Origin: Thalassovita sp.
GTDB lineage: Bacteria > Bacteroidota > Bacteroidia > Cytophagales > Flammeovirgaceae
DNA: 42,926 bases
Reading direction: 5' to 3'
Assembly: GCA_002729595.1 (NCBI GenBank)
Contig: PBYL01000479.1
Coordinates: 1-42,926 of the forward strand
In this document: positions 8,756-18,404 of the stretch, one piece after another
Layout: every line of letters begins with the position of its first letter
How positions within the stretch are numbered: the first letter of the stretch is position 1
Translations under genes and position numbers: made by a program
Notes under the pieces: generated by a model
Seen by the model: the letters and a program-made list of their open reading frames with translations, nothing else
Databases searched by the model: none
Told to the model about the DNA's origin: nothing

Positions 8756-9892
8756 CTATAATTCAACCCCAGTAAGTAACTTTATTAGTTCAGTATCTGG
8801 CTGGTTGTTTTCTCTGTATCGTATTCCAAAACTTCCTTTATAATCCCATATAGTCCACGATACATTATTATCTTCTAAGATGGTCTTAACATCTTTATAC
8901 CACCTTAACATTGTATCCTCGGGAAGTGTTTTTAAACAACCCCATTCTCCACAATAAACCTGTAAATTTCTTTCCTGAGCGTATTTTATGGGTTTTATAA
9001 TAAGATTTTCAAGACTGTCTTTGTTATAAGTTCCTCCAAAGTTTCTAAGCACTGCTTTTAAATTTGCATCTAAATCTGCAATGTCTTCTTCCTTCACAAT
9101 CTCACCCGGATAGTTTACAGGTCCATCATAAGATTTATGAACCATCCAAGGAGCTTTGTAATGGGTAAGTGCCATTGGAGTGTAAAAGTGAAAGCTCACA
9201 ATTAGGTTTGGATCTTTTTCTGGAAGTTTAAGATCATCAAAAGTATCGGTAGATTGCCAGCGATTAGAACCTACTAAAATCTTTCTTTTTGGTTCAAGCT
9301 TTCTCACAGTTGCCACAGCATTTGCTACAATCTTGTTCCAATCTTCTGGATTGTCTGCCACTGGCTCGTTCATTAATTCATAAGCAACAGATTCTTTCGG
9401 GTATTTTTTTAATTCGCCAGAAAGCTCTTTCCAGCAATTGTAAAACTGCTCTTGGGCAGCAGTTTCTGTAAATAGGGGTTTTACTTCATTATTGAAGTGA
9501 TGTGAGCGAAGAATATGCAGATCAACAATTACTTTTAGATCATTTTTTAATGCCCAATTAATGCCATTTTGTAAGAGCTCAAACGCTTCTTTCTCTTTAT
9601 TGCCATCTTCATCCCACATTTGCTCTTCGTCAATTGGTAGCCTGATATGATCGAAACCAGCTTTTTTTATAAAAGCGACATCTTCTTCCTGAAACCATCC
9701 GACACGTTCTTCACCTCTGCGATCGCTTTGAGATAACCAATGCGAAATATTTACACCTCGCATTATATCGAATCTATTAGGTTTAGGAAGTTCTTTTTCT
9801 GTGCGGGATACAATTGTATCTGAACTTGGTGTTGTACAGCTTGTTAGAACAAACAGTGTTGCTGTTAGCAGTAAAATTCTTTTCATTTTCAT
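8756..9892 (-). CDS. GH5-like glycoside hydrolase, lipoprotein
   Basis: The 378-residue protein has a lipoprotein signal ending at Cys19 (VLTSC), so it is exported and lipid-anchored. The body is a GH5-type TIM barrel: RGVNISHWL (45-53), the HIRLPID strand, VIVDLH (121-126), and the acid/base Glu176 in YELMNEP. FHFYTPMALTHYK follows near 235-246, and the nucleophile is Glu316 in YCGEWG. Both catalytic glutamates are intact. The family covers endoglucanases, mannanases and other beta-glycanases, and the exact substrate cannot be read here. No carbohydrate-binding module is attached. A lipoprotein sulfatase lies 109 bp upstream, and the lipid kinase follows 18 bp downstream. Confidence 0.88.
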   Translation of the reverse strand: MKMKRILLLTATLFVLTSCTTPSSDTIVSRTEKELPKPNRFDIMRGVNISHWLSQSDRRGEERVGWFQEEDVAFIKKAGFDHIRLPIDEEQMWDEDGNKEKEAFELLQNGINWALKNDLKVIVDLHILRSHHFNNEVKPLFTETAAQEQFYNCWKELSGELKKYPKESVAYELMNEPVADNPEDWNKIVANAVATVRKLEPKRKILVGSNRWQSTDTFDDLKLPEKDPNLIVSFHFYTPMALTHYKAPWMVHKSYDGPVNYPGEIVKEEDIADLDANLKAVLRNFGGTYNKDSLENLIIKPIKYAQERNLQVYCGEWGCLKTLPEDTMLRWYKDVKTILEDNNVSWTIWDYKGSFGIRYRENNQPDTELIKLLTGVEL

Positions 9893-10001
9893 AGTTAATC
9901 ATTATCACTATGAAATTACAAATGAATCAACATAAATACATACTTAAACAGCATTTTCTTAAAGGAAATCGACTTTTTTAAAATATTACGAAATGCTGAT
10001 T

Positions 10002-11909
10002 TTAAGGAACTGGCTCACCCATAGTTTTAAGTGACCACTCAAGCGGCCAACTAATAAAGGCAGCATAATTAAAATCTTTGTACTTCATTTTAGCACCTTC
10101 TTCTCCACGAAATTTCTTTAGCACTTCATAAATTACAGGAATCAATGGTCTGGCTTCTTCTTTAATCAATTGTGTGGTTCTGGCAGCCTGTAATGCTACC
10201 CAAACACGATCATCTTTGAGGTACTTCTCTAAAATCGGAATGGCTTCATCACAATTACCTAATTTACAAAGAGTTTCAGCAGCAGCAATTTGTACACTTG
10301 GAGAACTATCGTTAGTTAATACCTCTAACAAGGCTTTTTCTGAACTTTGAGCTTTTTCACCAAGGTTTAACAATCCGATTACACCCCAAAAGCGCACCCC
10401 GCTATCGTCACTTTGCAGATTCGCTTCGAAATCTTCTTTGCTGGCATAGCCAATCATTTCGGCTGCTTTATAGATTGCCGCTAAATCATAATTATCACTT
10501 TGAGCATATTCATAAGGAGTAGAGTCTGTCGATCTAATCATATATTCGGCTTCGGTTAAAAAACCAATATCTCGACTTTCAAATATCCAGTTTTTAAGTG
10601 CTGTTTTTAAACTATCTTTTACTGATTGATATTCAACAGATTCGGCCAAGTTATTCAATTCATAAGGATCGTTTTCCAAATCATATAATTCCTCATTTGG
10701 TTTTTTATGCCACATCCGTACAGAAGCTGCTGGCAAAATTCCTGCTTCGTGACCTTCTCTTAGTAGCTTGAAAGCTTCCTTAACATCTGAAAAAATATAG
10801 CCATCTTGTATGTATGGATATTGCGGCTGAAAATGCCTAATATACATATACCGATTATTTCTCACTGAGCGAGAAGTTTCAAACATGTCGTCAGCACGGC
10901 TACGCGCACCAAATACATATTCTCTAGAATCTTTTCTAAATGGACCCAAAAAAGCATTTCCGGGCATATATTCAGTTTTTGGAATTCCGGCGAGACTCAG
11001 TGTAGTTGGTACAAAATCAACAAAACTCACCAAATCTTCAGTGGTGCTTCCGGGATTTTCAGAAAAATAAGATTTGTACTTTTCGGGGGTGTAAACAACC
11101 AATGGTACTTTTAAACCTGTTTCATTTAACCAACGCTTATATCTGGGCATACCAAAACCATGATCTGCAAAAACAAAAATAAAGGTGTTCTCCATCAAAC
11201 CATCTGCCTTTAAGTTCTCAACCACTTCACCAACTTTTTGATCAAAAGCACTCACCAAATCGTAATATCTTGCCCATAATTCTCTAGATTTTTCATTATC
11301 TGGATAGTATGGAGGCACTTTTACATTTGCCGGATCATGAAACATTTCTTTAGGTAAATTCTCCACTGAACTTTCATATTTCTCTCGCACATTTCCTGCT
11401 CCTTCGTGGCTTAAACCAAAAACAAACATACTATAAAATGGCTGCCCTTCATTTCTTTGTTTCCACGGAGCATTATCATTTTTCCAATATTCCCAAACCC
11501 CAGTCGGGTCGAAATTGTAATCTGTCTTGCCTGATAAACTGGTGAAATAGCCCGCATCTCTCAATAATTCTGGTAAGGTTTTAATAAACTCTGGCTTGGG
11601 TGTTACAGAACGTAAATGTTGCGTACCCATAGAAGTGGCATATAAACCTGTTGCCAAACACGATCGAGAAGGGGCACAAATTGGTGCTGTAGCAAAAGCT
11701 TTTTTGTAGACAATACCTTTACTTGCCAATGCATCAGTATTTGGTGTAATGGCAAAATTATCACCGTAACAACCAAAAGCAGGGCTTATATCTTCAGCGT
11801 TAATCCAAACGATATTTGGTGGTGGAAGGCTTTCTTTTTTTGAGCTAGTATAAGTACATCCAGAGATAAAAAGTACTTGAAAAATGAAGATTACACTGGT
11901 TAATTTCAT
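10002..11909 (-). CDS. Sulfatase lipoprotein with C-terminal HEAT-like repeats
   Basis: The 635-residue protein has a lipoprotein signal with Cys18 (ISGC) and an N-terminal sulfatase domain. The CAPSR motif at 78-82 supplies the cysteine converted to formylglycine, so an anaerobic or aerobic maturase is needed elsewhere. Metal-site residues are visible at NAEDISPAFGCYG (37-49) and ADHGFG (248-253). After the catalytic region (about 30-480) there are HEAT-like helical repeats at about 490-610 (for example VRFWGVIGLLNLG and VQIAAAETLCKLG). This combination occurs in Bacteroidota sulfatases acting on algal or host polysaccharides. It probably acts outside the cytoplasm on sulfated glycans. The sulfated substrate is unknown. 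The downstream GH5 lipoprotein may act on the same glycan. Confidence 0.92.
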   Translation of the reverse strand: MKLTSVIFIFQVLFISGCTYTSSKKESLPPPNIVWINAEDISPAFGCYGDNFAITPNTDALASKGIVYKKAFATAPICAPSRSCLATGLYATSMGTQHLRSVTPKPEFIKTLPELLRDAGYFTSLSGKTDYNFDPTGVWEYWKNDNAPWKQRNEGQPFYSMFVFGLSHEGAGNVREKYESSVENLPKEMFHDPANVKVPPYYPDNEKSRELWARYYDLVSAFDQKVGEVVENLKADGLMENTFIFVFADHGFGMPRYKRWLNETGLKVPLVVYTPEKYKSYFSENPGSTTEDLVSFVDFVPTTLSLAGIPKTEYMPGNAFLGPFRKDSREYVFGARSRADDMFETSRSVRNNRYMYIRHFQPQYPYIQDGYIFSDVKEAFKLLREGHEAGILPAASVRMWHKKPNEELYDLENDPYELNNLAESVEYQSVKDSLKTALKNWIFESRDIGFLTEAEYMIRSTDSTPYEYAQSDNYDLAAIYKAAEMIGYASKEDFEANLQSDDSGVRFWGVIGLLNLGEKAQSSEKALLEVLTNDSSPSVQIAAAETLCKLGNCDEAIPILEKYLKDDRVWVALQAARTTQLIKEEARPLIPVIYEVLKKFRGEEGAKMKYKDFNYAAFISWPLEWSLKTMGEPVP

Positions 11910-12135
11910 TATAATTTTTGATGAAAATTAAGCCTTTTACCTACCTTCTCTGACCTGTGTTATCCTGTTTCTAGCCCAAATTTTCCCTTATTAGAGGTTT
12001 TCATTTAGAAAAGAGAAAATAATGATGCTTCTTGTAGCTAATACTTGATTTTTAAATTTTTCCTGGTCACATTTAATTAACTACACCATTTTTTTCGCCA
12101 AAATTCTAATACTACTTTCAACGCTGTTTAATTCC

Positions 12136-14277
12136 ATGCAACTCAAAAATCTATCATTCATCTTATTAATATACATTGTTTCGGCATGTACTGAAAAAGA
12201 AATTGCAACTGAAAATGTTAACTGGCCAGTTTATCTAGGCGATAAATCTAGCCAACAATATGCGCGATTAGATCAAATAAATATCGAAAATGTAACTCAA
12301 CTAAAGCCTGCATGGACATATAGTACTGGTGATGCGGCAGCAGATAATCGCTCGCAAATGCAGTGTAATCCTCTTATAATTGATGGGGTTATGTACGGCA
12401 CTTCGCCCAAAGTAAAGGCTTTTGCAGTAGATGCAGTTACCGGAAAAGAGATATGGAAATTTAATCCGGCAGATCACGATGCGCATGGTGAAAATATAAG
12501 CAGAGGAGTAACAATCTATCAAGATGGCAATCAGAAAAGATTGTACTTTGCCTCTGGTGCAACACTATTTTGCTTGAATGCCGAAACTGGTGAAATGATG
12601 CCAGACTTTGGTAATAAGGGTTTTATTACTTTAAGGGAAGGATTGAGGGAAAATAATTCTTCATTTTATGTTTCGAGTACTACTCCGGGTATAATTTACA
12701 AGGACTTGATAATAATGGGTACAACTGTTTCTGAAAATTCTGATGCAGGTCCGGGACATATTAGAGCCTATAATGCCAAAACTGGTGAGACTGTTTGGAC
12801 ATTCCATACCATTCCTCATCCGGGAGAGTATGGTTACGAAACTTGGCCAGAAGATGGTTGGCAAAGATTAGGCGGAGCAAATTCTTGGTCGGGCATGTCG
12901 CTCGATGAAGAGAGAGGAATGGTTTTTATTCCAACTGGTTCTGCTTCTTTCGATTTTTGGGGTGGAAACCGGAAAGGAGAAAATCTATTTGCCAATTGCA
13001 TTCTCGCACTAAATGCAGAAACTGGTGAAAGAATCTGGCACTTTCAAACTGTACACCACGATCTCTGGGATAGAGATTTGCCTTGCCCTCCAAACTTGAT
13101 TACTGTGGAAAAAGATGGGAAAAAGATAGCCGCATTGAGTCAGGCTACTAAATCAGGTTTAGTGTTTGTGCTCAACCGTGAAACAGGCCAGCCAATTTTC
13201 CCAATTGAAGAAAAGCCCGTACTTAAGACTGATTTAATGAGAGAAGAAACTTGGGAAACGCAACCTTTTCCGCTAAAACCTGAGCCATTTGCCCGCCAAA
13301 AAATGACCGCAGATGATCTGCATAATTTCTTTCCAGAGCATACAGATTCCTTAAATGATTTGATGAGCAAAGTTCGAACTGGAGAACCTTTTATCCCACC
13401 AAGTACACAAGGTACCATTATTTTCCCGGGGTTTGATGGTGGTGCAGAATGGGGTGGACAAGCTTACGATCCAGAAACAGGTATGCTATACATCAATGCC
13501 AACGAAATGCCTTGGATACATCAAATGATCGAAATAAAAAATGAAAGTAAATCAAGCGAATTACTAGCCGATGTTGGCAAAGCCATCTACAAGGTAAATT
13601 GTGCGGTTTGCCATGGGCAAGAGTTACAAGGAGATGCCACAGGTTCTTATCCACCTCTTAATAATGTAGCAGAAAGATTAAAGAGAGATGAGGTAAAGCA
13701 TATTATTAATAATGGAAAGGGCTTTATGCCGGGTTTCGGCCACATCAAATCGGAAGAAAAAGAAGCAATTCTGGCATTTTTGTTTCACGAAGACACCAAA
13801 ATTCAACCTAAAGATGTGCATGAAATTGGCAAGTTTTCTAATGAAGGTGTAGTGCCTTACACGCACACTGGTTACAATCGATTTTTATTGCCAGAGGGTT
13901 ATCCGGCGGTTAAACCACCTTGGGGAACACTTTCTGCCATCGACTTAAACAAAGGCGAAATTGCTTGGCAGGTTCCTTTAGGAGAGTTTGAAGAGTTAAC
14001 AAAAAGAGGTATTCCTAAAACGGGTACCGAAAACTATGGTGGTCCAATTGTTACTACTGGCGATCTTATTTTTATTGGCGCTGCGCAAGATGAATATATC
14101 AGGGCATTCAACAAAAAGACAGGGGAAGAACTCTGGAAATACAAGCTACCTGCGGGCGGCTACGCAACACCTTCAACCTATTCTGTAAATGGGAAACAAT
14201 ATGTAGTAATTGCCTGCGGTGGAGGCAAAATGGGAACAGCTTCTGGAGATAAATATGTAGCTTTTAGTTTACCTTAA
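12136..14277 (+). CDS. PQQ-dependent dehydrogenase lipoprotein with inserted cytochrome c domain
   Basis: The 713-residue quinoprotein has a lipobox at Cys18 (IVSAC) and an eight-bladed propeller of the membrane-glucose/alcohol dehydrogenase type. Repeats such as AVDAVTGKEIWKFNP (98-112), NAKTGETVWTFHT (213-225) and NAETGERIWHFQT (293-305) mark the blades. A cytochrome c module is inserted before the last blades, with heme motif CAVCH at 489-493 and the axial Met531 in GFMPGFG. The chain then returns to propeller sequence (SAIDLNKGEIAWQVPLG onward). Substrate electrons would pass from PQQ to the fused heme and on to the respiratory chain. It is probably anchored facing the periplasm. It is divergent from the sulfatase. 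The sugar or alcohol substrate is not evident. Confidence 0.9.
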   Translation: MQLKNLSFILLIYIVSACTEKEIATENVNWPVYLGDKSSQQYARLDQINIENVTQLKPAWTYSTGDAAADNRSQMQCNPLIIDGVMYGTSPKVKAFAVDAVTGKEIWKFNPADHDAHGENISRGVTIYQDGNQKRLYFASGATLFCLNAETGEMMPDFGNKGFITLREGLRENNSSFYVSSTTPGIIYKDLIIMGTTVSENSDAGPGHIRAYNAKTGETVWTFHTIPHPGEYGYETWPEDGWQRLGGANSWSGMSLDEERGMVFIPTGSASFDFWGGNRKGENLFANCILALNAETGERIWHFQTVHHDLWDRDLPCPPNLITVEKDGKKIAALSQATKSGLVFVLNRETGQPIFPIEEKPVLKTDLMREETWETQPFPLKPEPFARQKMTADDLHNFFPEHTDSLNDLMSKVRTGEPFIPPSTQGTIIFPGFDGGAEWGGQAYDPETGMLYINANEMPWIHQMIEIKNESKSSELLADVGKAIYKVNCAVCHGQELQGDATGSYPPLNNVAERLKRDEVKHIINNGKGFMPGFGHIKSEEKEAILAFLFHEDTKIQPKDVHEIGKFSNEGVVPYTHTGYNRFLLPEGYPAVKPPWGTLSAIDLNKGEIAWQVPLGEFEELTKRGIPKTGTENYGGPIVTTGDLIFIGAAQDEYIRAFNKKTGEELWKYKLPAGGYATPSTYSVNGKQYVVIACGGGKMGTASGDKYVAFSLP

Positions 14278-14482
14278 ATAAATATTTACCTAATTAGTAA
14301 TGAAGACAAAGGGGTGTAGTTGAGACTAAAAAAAACTGATTCAGATTCAGTAATAGAAAGTCCTCAATCACACTCTTTTTGCTTTTACAAGGCTCAATTA
14401 TTTTATAAATTGAGTGAAATCTTTCAATAATTTTTACTTCGTTTTCAGCATTTTTTTCTGAAAACTAACTATTAGCTTTTTT
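14278..14482. other. Intergenic region with a hairpin before the TIM-barrel gene
   Basis: GTTTTCAG at 14441-14448 and CTGAAAAC at 14458-14465 form an 8-bp stem around a T-rich loop, ending 17 bp before the next ATG. It could act as a terminator for the upstream quinoprotein gene or affect initiation of the downstream one. Nothing else is recognised here. Confidence 0.35.
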
Positions 14483-15445
14483 ATGAAAATGGAATTTACC
14501 CGAAGGGAATTTATTCAGAAAAGTAGTATACTTTCCGCTGCTTTGCCATTTGTTCCCTTATTCTCCCAAGCAAATCAAAATTCTCAAAAACTGTATCCAG
14601 ACAATGAGCTGGAAATCCACATTTTTTCTAAGCATCTACAGTTCTTGAACTACAATGAAATGGCTGAAGCCGCTGCCGAAATGGGCTTTGCCGGTTTAGA
14701 CATTACTGTAAGACCAAATGGACATGTACTGCCCGAAAATGCTAAAAAAGATTTACCGAAAGCGGTAAAAGCTATCAAAGATGCAGGGTTAAAAGCTACC
14801 ACAATTACGACTGCCATTAGTAGTGCAGATGAACCGTACACCAAAGATATTCTAGAAACCGCATCAGATTTAGGAATTAATTATTACAGATCAAATTGGC
14901 TACATTATTCAGAAGAAATTAGCATTCCGAAAGCCATGCAATCATTCCAAACCCAAATTAAAAAGCTTTCAGAACTCAATAAGCAAACCGGAATAATTGG
15001 AGCTTACCAAAACCATTCTGGTAGATATGTGGGAGCTGCTATTTGGGAGGTGTGGGAATTATTAAAAGACAGTAATCCACACAGCATGGGTTGCCAATAC
15101 GACATAAGACATGCAACTGTAGAAGGGGGGAAATCTTGGCAAACAGGCTTGCGACTTATTGCTCCTAAAATAAAAACCATTGTACTCAAAGATTTTAAAT
15201 GGATGCAAACTGACAAAGGCTGGGAAGCTGTGAATGTACCAATCGGTGAGGGTATGGTGAATTTTACAGAGTACTTCTCACTACTGAAAAAATATAATAT
15301 TCAGGTGCCGGTATCTCTACATATGGAGTATGATTTAGGCGGAGCAGAACATGGTGGAAAAGACATTCGCATTCCCAAAGAAGAAATATTTATGAAAATG
15401 AAAAAAGACCTAAATAGCATACAAGCATTATGGAAATCCGTCTGA
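14483..15445 (+). CDS. Tat-exported sugar phosphate isomerase/epimerase-like TIM-barrel protein
   Basis: The 320-residue protein starts with a twin-arginine signal (FTRREFIQKSS at residues 5-15, then a hydrophobic stretch to about 30), so it should be exported folded. The mature part is an AP-endonuclease-2-type TIM barrel: GFAGLDITVRP near 48-58, GAYQNHSGR near 173-181, GCQYDIRHA near 203-211, and SLHMEYDLGG near 278-287. The His, Asp and Glu in these strands are the usual divalent-metal ligands. Such proteins isomerise or epimerise sugars or open inositols. Its frame overlaps the next gene by 16 bp, so it is probably coupled to the PQQ/cytochrome protein. The substrate is unknown. Confidence 0.83.
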   Translation: MKMEFTRREFIQKSSILSAALPFVPLFSQANQNSQKLYPDNELEIHIFSKHLQFLNYNEMAEAAAEMGFAGLDITVRPNGHVLPENAKKDLPKAVKAIKDAGLKATTITTAISSADEPYTKDILETASDLGINYYRSNWLHYSEEISIPKAMQSFQTQIKKLSELNKQTGIIGAYQNHSGRYVGAAIWEVWELLKDSNPHSMGCQYDIRHATVEGGKSWQTGLRLIAPKIKTIVLKDFKWMQTDKGWEAVNVPIGEGMVNFTEYFSLLKKYNIQVPVSLHMEYDLGGAEHGGKDIRIPKEEIFMKMKKDLNSIQALWKSV

Positions 15446-17091
15446 AAACAAACTACTGTTCCGCATTATTAATACTAGCTTTTTTTGCTTCATGCCAACA
15501 AGAAAGAACAACTAATACAGCCGAGCTCAGTCAATTTTACATGGCTCAACTCTCTCTTGAAAACTCTGAGATTTTAATATCTGAAGTCGCTGCCGATCTG
15601 GAAATTCCATGGGAAATTACTTGGGGGCCAGACAATTACATTTGGTATACCGAGCAAAAAGGTACTGTAAGCAAAGTAAATCCCGAAACTAAAGAACTTA
15701 AACAATTACTCAGCATTCCAGAAGTGCATTATCAAAAATCGAGGGGATTGTTGGGTATGGCCATTCATCCAGAATTTGAGCAAAACCCTTATGTGTATCT
15801 TCATTACACTTTTATAGTAAAAGGGGAGGAGTTGTTTAATGATGAAACTAAATCGAGATTAGTGAGATATTCTTATGATGCTAAGCAAGATACACTTTTA
15901 GAACCTATTACATTGCTCGATAATATTCCCGGAAAAACCTTTCACAATGGATCTAGGATTTTGATTAGTGATGATAGAAAAATTTTCCTTTCTACAGGTG
16001 ATGCCGGAAATACCAAAGGCAGTCAAGATGTGTCACTCATTTCAGGAAAAATTCTGCGATTAAATCTCGATGGAAGCATTCCAGATGATAACCCGATAAA
16101 AGATTCTTATATCTACAGTTGGGGACACCGAAACCCGCAAGGTTTAGCACTTGGCAAAAACGGTTTGCTTTACAGCTCTGAGCATGGCCCTAACAACGAT
16201 GACGAGCTGAACCTAATTGAAGCAGGTAATAACTATGGCTGGCCAAATGTGGAAGGTTTCTGCGATAAAAGTAATGAACAAGACTATTGTAAAGATTCTA
16301 GCATTACCGAACCACTTTACGCTTGGACGCCCACCATTGCACCATCTGGCATAGCTTATTACGATCACGATCAAATTCCAGAATGGAAAAACAGCATTAT
16401 AGTAGGTGCACTTAAAGGCAGATCGGTCAGGGTTTTAAAGTTAGATGAAAAAGGGAAGCAGGTAATCAATCACGAAATCTATTTCCAGAAAACCTTTGGC
16501 AGAATTAGAGATATTTGTGTTTCACCAAATGGAGATGTGTATTTAGCAACCAGTAACCAAGACTGGCACCCTAAATATATGCCGGAAATGTACGATCGAT
16601 TGCCTTTAAAAGGTTTCGATAAAATCATTAAGCTTTCCAAAGTGAGCCCTTCTGTACTGGCTGAGCTGAAACCAGAAAAACCACTTTTGCTCGAAAAAGA
16701 TATGAAAGAAATTGAGTTGCAAGAATCCGTTCAAAATCGAATGGTAAGTGCAGAGGATGCGCAAAGCGGAGAAAACCTTTATCTCCAACATTGTGCTTCC
16801 TGCCATCAAGCAAATGGGCAAGGCTCATCTGGATTAATTCCACCACTAGCCAAAACTGATTGGGTTACTGGTAGTACAGACCGATTAGCTTCTATTGTAC
16901 TGAATGGAACTTCTGAAGCGATAAAAGTAAATGGAGAAATGTATGAGCAAGAAATGCCGGGCTATGCTTCTTTATTAGAAGATGAAAGTATTGCACAAAT
17001 TCTCACTTACATCAGAAGTAATTTTGGAAATGATGCTAGTGCAATTCTACCTGCTGAGGTAGGGGAAGCTAGAAAAGGATTGAAGTTGTAA
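15430..17091 (+). CDS. PQQ-dependent sugar dehydrogenase fused to cytochrome c, lipoprotein
   Basis: The 553-residue protein has a lipobox ending at Cys22 (FFASC). Residues about 45-400 form a soluble-glucose-dehydrogenase-type propeller with the catalytic-type His172 (TFHNGSR) and Arg234 (GHRNPQG), followed by a SSEHGPNNDDELN segment. The C-terminal 100 residues are a cytochrome c with heme motif CASCH at 455-459 and a likely axial Met509 in EMPGY. The enzyme should oxidise an aldose in the periplasm and pass electrons to its own heme. It differs in fold from the quinoprotein two genes upstream, although both use PQQ and heme c. Its start overlaps the TIM-barrel gene by 16 bp. A strong terminator follows. 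Confidence 0.9.
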   Translation: MEIRLKTNYCSALLILAFFASCQQERTTNTAELSQFYMAQLSLENSEILISEVAADLEIPWEITWGPDNYIWYTEQKGTVSKVNPETKELKQLLSIPEVHYQKSRGLLGMAIHPEFEQNPYVYLHYTFIVKGEELFNDETKSRLVRYSYDAKQDTLLEPITLLDNIPGKTFHNGSRILISDDRKIFLSTGDAGNTKGSQDVSLISGKILRLNLDGSIPDDNPIKDSYIYSWGHRNPQGLALGKNGLLYSSEHGPNNDDELNLIEAGNNYGWPNVEGFCDKSNEQDYCKDSSITEPLYAWTPTIAPSGIAYYDHDQIPEWKNSIIVGALKGRSVRVLKLDEKGKQVINHEIYFQKTFGRIRDICVSPNGDVYLATSNQDWHPKYMPEMYDRLPLKGFDKIIKLSKVSPSVLAELKPEKPLLLEKDMKEIELQESVQNRMVSAEDAQSGENLYLQHCASCHQANGQGSSGLIPPLAKTDWVTGSTDRLASIVLNGTSEAIKVNGEMYEQEMPGYASLLEDESIAQILTYIRSNFGNDASAILPAEVGEARKGLKL

Positions 17092-17095
17092 ATAA

Positions 17096-17127
17096 AAAAT
17101 CCGGTTGCTCTAAAACAACCGGATTTT
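17096..17127. terminator. Bidirectional rho-independent terminator
   Basis: Perfect 12-bp arms at 17096-17107 and 17116-17127 surround an 8-nt loop, with A and T runs at the ends. It separates the plus-strand PQQ cluster from the end of the convergent minus-strand catabolic operon. Confidence 0.92.
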
Positions 17128-17146
17128 GTTAATCATTCTTTCATTA

Positions 17147-18379
17147 TTATAAATCATATTTATCTCCCCATTCCATCGTTTTTTGCTCTCGCATGGCTTG
17201 GTTTCCCATGTGAACAGCGATTGCCGTATTATGTCCACTCACAATGTCTGCTTGTGGCTTTTTGTTTTCGATGATACATTTAGCAAAATCAGCCAAAGAC
17301 CTGCTTGTTGGTATAGCATCATCTTCACTTTCAAATTCTGCAACTACAGGAATACCTTCACCCGCTTCTAAAACCTTTTTAGTGGCAGAAGAAACTCCGT
17401 CTACACTATCGTTTGCTCCTTGTATTGGTTCGGGATAAATTACTGCTCTTTGTCCGTCTCTTCGGTGAATTTCTAAGGTAGCTTTGGTTCCATAAAATTT
17501 TACTGAGAATGCTTCATAAGAATTGGTGGTAAGGCTTGTAAAAGTGGCTTTGGTACCATTCGGATAATCGAAAATAGTATGCACATTATCGTATGTTTCT
17601 CTGCCATCTTTCCAATAATTAACTCCACCAGAACCCACAACTTTTACTGGTTTGCTATCGAGCATCCAGTTTACCACATCAATCTGATGCGCGCAAAGTT
17701 CTGCCATTAAGCCACCAGAATATTCGCGATACAAACGCCAATTAATTAGCTTTTCCATCTTGGGGTCTTTTACTGCCCTGCGCCAATCTCCATTTCTATT
17801 CCACGATGCATAAATATGTTGGATATCGCCAATATATCCACCTGAAATAATCTCATTAATTCTATGAAATAAAGGACTCATTCTCTGCTGAAAACCCATC
17901 TGAAAAACCAGATTAGAATTCTTAACTTTATGAGATAGATTGACTGTCTGTTCTATGTTATGAGTCATGGTTTTCTCACAGAAAACATGCTTTCCAGCAT
18001 CCAAAGCAGCCATAGCAACTTCGTAATGCACGCTCAATGGTGTAGCAATAATTAATGCATCAATAGATTTGTCTTCGATGAGTTTACGATAATCACTATA
18101 AGATTTGGCTTTTTCGTCGGCTAGAGACATTCCCGTTTCGAGCCTTTCTGGAATTAAATCGCAACAAGCTACAATTTTAATATCTGGTGACGATTGCGTC
18201 TGCTTTATAAGCCAATTACCTCTACCCCCAGTTCCAACCACACCAATTCTCACTATATCTTGATTGTAACTTTTTACAATATTCGGGAATGCTGATAGGC
18301 CTAAAGCCATTCCCGTTCCTGCAATAGCACTGCTTTTGAGAAAATCCCTACGGACAAACTCTTTTCTGTCTTTTTTCAT
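17147..18379 (-). CDS. Tat-exported Gfo/Idh/MocA family oxidoreductase
   Basis: The 410-residue protein begins with a Tat signal (FVRRDFLKSS at residues 8-17, hydrophobic to about 35). A Rossmann dinucleotide-binding motif follows: IGVVGTGGRGNWLI near 45-58. The family lysine motif is EKT at 135-137 (EKP in most members), with HQIDVVNWMLD near 212-222 in the C-terminal domain. Relatives include glucose-fructose oxidoreductase, which is also Tat-exported with bound cofactor. It is the last gene of the GH88 operon, 25 bp after the symporter, and would act on the sugar before uptake or in a side reaction. The substrate is not determinable from sequence. Confidence 0.88.
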   Translation of the reverse strand: MKKDRKEFVRRDFLKSSAIAGTGMALGLSAFPNIVKSYNQDIVRIGVVGTGGRGNWLIKQTQSSPDIKIVACCDLIPERLETGMSLADEKAKSYSDYRKLIEDKSIDALIIATPLSVHYEVAMAALDAGKHVFCEKTMTHNIEQTVNLSHKVKNSNLVFQMGFQQRMSPLFHRINEIISGGYIGDIQHIYASWNRNGDWRRAVKDPKMEKLINWRLYREYSGGLMAELCAHQIDVVNWMLDSKPVKVVGSGGVNYWKDGRETYDNVHTIFDYPNGTKATFTSLTTNSYEAFSVKFYGTKATLEIHRRDGQRAVIYPEPIQGANDSVDGVSSATKKVLEAGEGIPVVAEFESEDDAIPTSRSLADFAKCIIENKKPQADIVSGHNTAIAVHMGNQAMREQKTMEWGDKYDL

Positions 18380-18404
18380 ATTCTTGGGTTTAAAATTTTA
18401 TACT

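Noticed and set aside
13140-13418. 92-codon minus-strand frame
   Set aside because: Antisense to the quinoprotein propeller; no start context or motif.
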